Assembly (NCBI GenBank): GCA_026260175.1
Contig: JAKCWW010003220.1
Location: 29,257-49,780, forward strand
Length of the DNA stretch: 20,524 nucleotides
From: Reticulitermes lucifugus
Lineage: Eukaryota > Arthropoda > Insecta > Blattodea > Rhinotermitidae
Direction: 5' to 3'
The position numbers and the translations under genes were made by a program. Within the stretch, counting starts at the first letter, position 1; every line of letters starts with the position of its first letter. Positions 17,926-20,524 of this stretch are shown here, piece by piece. The notes under the pieces are model-generated. The model worked only from the letters and a program-made list of their open reading frames with translations. It did not search any database and was not told where the DNA came from.

Positions 17926-20524
17926 ACATCGCGGCGGCATCCTCAAATCACGAGCGACGTACGTTTTAAATAAAGCCATAAAGCGGGTTTTGATTCTCTG
18001 AGGTTGAAATCTCGCCTAGGAGATTTTTGGGCAGGAAACACAAAGAATTTGAGTTGCGTATTTCATTATTTATGGGTTATGTATCAGATATAATATTACC
18101 CAAGAAGTTGATTACTACAAGCTCGCCATGCAGCAGAAGCTCGCCTTGCAAAATATCCATTATAAAACGACAAGCTGTAAATACAAGTGAGTTAGTAAAA
18201 ACAATCAGAATTCCTGGAATTGATTAGAAAGTCTAAATTAACTTAGGAGTTAATGAATAAAAATGAGTTTGAACAGGCTGATTAATTTCTATAACGTGAA
18301 GATTAACTGTTATTGTAAATATTTTTACTATGAAAATCAAAGTAGCAGCTTATGTAATTTGAATATGAAAATTACCTTAATCGTAGGGTCAATCATGGCG
18401 ATACTGTATACAGTTTATAAATGCCACAACTATAGACATTCAACATAACTAAACTTAACCAGTTCTGATAACGCTTATTGTTATCAATTGATTAAGATTC
18501 ACACCTACTCTTACTACCTTCCTTTTAAAAGATGCGCTGTCGGCCATTAACAGTGCGTTACGCTAATAGAGTATGTTTGTAGAAAACAAAGCCTTACGCA
18601 TAAGCACTCCTTGTTCTTCACACAGGCAAATAACGTTCTGCTCATGGTGACAAATATTGTAATACTTTATATATTTAAATTTCAGGTCGTATCATTACAT
18701 TATCTCATGTATCCAAATGGACTGACATGTCTAATGCTGTAGGAAGGGAAAAAAGCTGTAACTTAATAAAATTACAGAGAGATGGTCTTCGAAAATGACA
18801 GGATATTATACAGCTATCTGAAATATGTCTTCAAAATGCACAAGTGATCCTTTTTCAAATGTGACAAATTTTGCATATTACACTGAATTAGCACTCCTTA
18901 AAAATCCAATCAGATATAGACATAAAAGTAAGAAACTAATTACATTGACAGATATTTAGCTAGTCAAGAGAGTACACCCTTTTAAGAAAATGTAAACATC
19001 AATTAGGCCTATTGGCTAAATTTTTAATTGAAATTGTTTAACCTGCATGTATATTTCCACCTACATTATGTATTATAACGCACTTATTTCTATATATTTC
19101 CTTAAGGCGTAAGAAAACTTTACTTAAAATAATACCAATATAGTTTCACTGCACTGTGCCTTTTATCTTTGACAAACATCCAGTGACACATCGCAGAAAT
19201 ATAACACCTTTGCAGTAAAGAGCTTTGTGATATGTCTTTTTTTCTAGCTGAAAGTTACTCTAGTCAAGGATATGTATCACGAGTAGGGGTAAAAAGACAC
19301 CGCACCTGTGATGATATCCGTTTCTTCATTCCACATCGTAGACATGCTGCCATACAACATCATTTATCTTGTCTGTTTGCTTCACCACATCGCAGTATCA
19401 CCTGTCACGCATCATCAGTACAAACTCTCACAAAATACATTTCATAGTGGCATGCGGGTGTATTTTATCTTGCTCATGAAGAGCCGCAGACTTGCTTCAA
19501 TACTGTTAAGTAACAAGTATTTCCTGCCTTATTGTAATGGCTGTTGTCATTGTTATCAGTATTTCAGGTCCATGGAAAAGGCATTTATAGTAATATATTT
19601 TTGTATTTACGAGATGTAAGAACAGCTTGATAAACAACAATCAGTTTCATTAGATACATCATAAGTGTGTGTTAAATGCGTCAAGGAAAAAATAACGCCT
19701 CGAATTTATAGTATCCGATTTTTTATTTATCAACTGCTAAACCTGTAGAGTGGTTAATCCGGATACTGTCAAATACTTTCGGTTTTACAGACTAAAGTAA
19801 AACACAGTATTACAGAAAATCGAATTTTCTATCAAATTTCTCATCTTAGTATATTCCTTTAAAAGCTGAAGAAATAATATAAGTATTCTTACGAACTGTA
19901 TATAAAGAATTCTCTTTTGTAAGGAAATGCAATTCTGTGCAAGGAAAGGAAAATATACGTATGTATTTTAAATACGTTTTCTAGTGTACATGAGAAACAG
20001 ATATTTACGGGATAATTTATGCTTGTAACTTTTAATATTGTAAGGAGAGCGAATAAACTTTTATCGTCTTTAGTCATGCCAAAATCTTACAAAGAAATAT
20101 CAATACTGTATGATTTTCTTGTGATGAAATGTAGGCTAACTGAACACATGCATAAAACTGAAATTTATTCCACAACTCCAGTTTAATAATTCCTTATTAA
20201 TTATGATTCGTATCCCATACTCCACTATTCAGCAACAGCAATAAGCGGAAGGACGTTTTGTTGCAAAGGGTTCCAGAAAATAAGGACTTATTTTGTAGTT
20301 TAGAACTTCATTAATTTTACCTTGGAGAATATCTGGTTGATAGCAAGTCTATTGAGACTGCTCAGACGTAATGTCTCTGCTCTTATGGGAGTAGGTTTTA
20401 GATTATACTTTTATGGGTCGGAAATTTGAGAATTCCATATTTAAGTTGCCTTAAGAAACATTAATCTTTTCACCAGCAAACTGGAATTAAATTTAAGGAA
20501 GAAACTAGTAAAGTGCTACATTTG
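17926..20524. other. A+T-rich sequence, no supported gene
   Basis: GCTCGCCATGCA (18121-18132) and GCTCGCCTTGCA (18139-18150) form a small near-perfect direct repeat. Open frames at 18027-18227, 18263-18448, 19232-19447, 19308-19619 (plus) and 19889-20077 (minus) are short and unrecognised, and two overlap in different frames. A 7-bp hairpin, TGATAAC/GTTATCA, lies near 18467-18487. No transposon or RNA gene was seen. Confidence 0.5.

Noticed and set aside
19232..19619. Two overlapping open frames of 71 and 103 codons
   Set aside because: They use different frames of the same DNA, neither is recognised, and neither has exon or gene context.
1..20524. Prokaryotic features: operons, Shine-Dalgarno sites, CRISPR, insertion sequences
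   Set aside because: No long open frames, no regularly spaced repeats and clear eukaryotic SINEs; bacterial annotation categories do not apply.

Overview
The window looks like non-coding DNA from a large, repeat-rich insect nuclear genome. It is A+T-rich, has no bacterial gene layout, and its longest ATG-initiated open frame is 117 codons with no recognisable domain. It carries tRNA-headed SINEs with CTTTACC-type tails, decayed fold-back elements, microsatellites and local tandem duplications. The SINE bodies and their repeat-derived peptides (for example WEPQ.SGSLRACPGLY and GKKRPG...ELKNKWSY) remind me of repeats common in polyneopteran insects such as cockroaches and termites. That is recollection, not a search, so the lineage is only a guess. 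No rRNA, tRNA gene, CRISPR array, prokaryotic operon or complete gene was seen.

Layout. 1-115: two copies of a 61-bp tandem unit, cut by the window edge. 287-598: an old duplication of about 200 bp with a conserved 45-bp core. 615-922: a minus-strand SINE. 1231-1322: a decayed module with the CCGAAACATCGG motif. 3382-3689: an intact-looking plus-strand SINE with an 8-bp target duplication. About 4800-5130: a third SINE relative, followed by C-rich, CA and TA tracts. 5.2-11.6 kb: A+T-rich sequence with only weak B-box-like traces and short hairpins. 11667-11927: on the minus strand, a patch of higher G+C with an open frame ending in a stop and an AATAAA just beyond; it is the best candidate for a host exon or a pseudogene remnant, product unknown. 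13351-13391: an inverted copy of the GATG...CGAAAC module. 15110-15308: a long, young palindrome with 87-nt arms and four mismatches. 16692-16943: a 126-bp tandem duplication with one mismatch. 17717-17925: a second, older fold-back element. The rest shows no gene.

What ties the window together is transposon history rather than a pathway. Three SINEs have different 5' heads but share a central domain and tail. Four sites share a TGARGATGG ... CCGAAAC signature at or near a hairpin, and two of these are clear fold-back elements. I found no convincing new biological system. The fold-back family and the modular SINE set are the points most worth checking.
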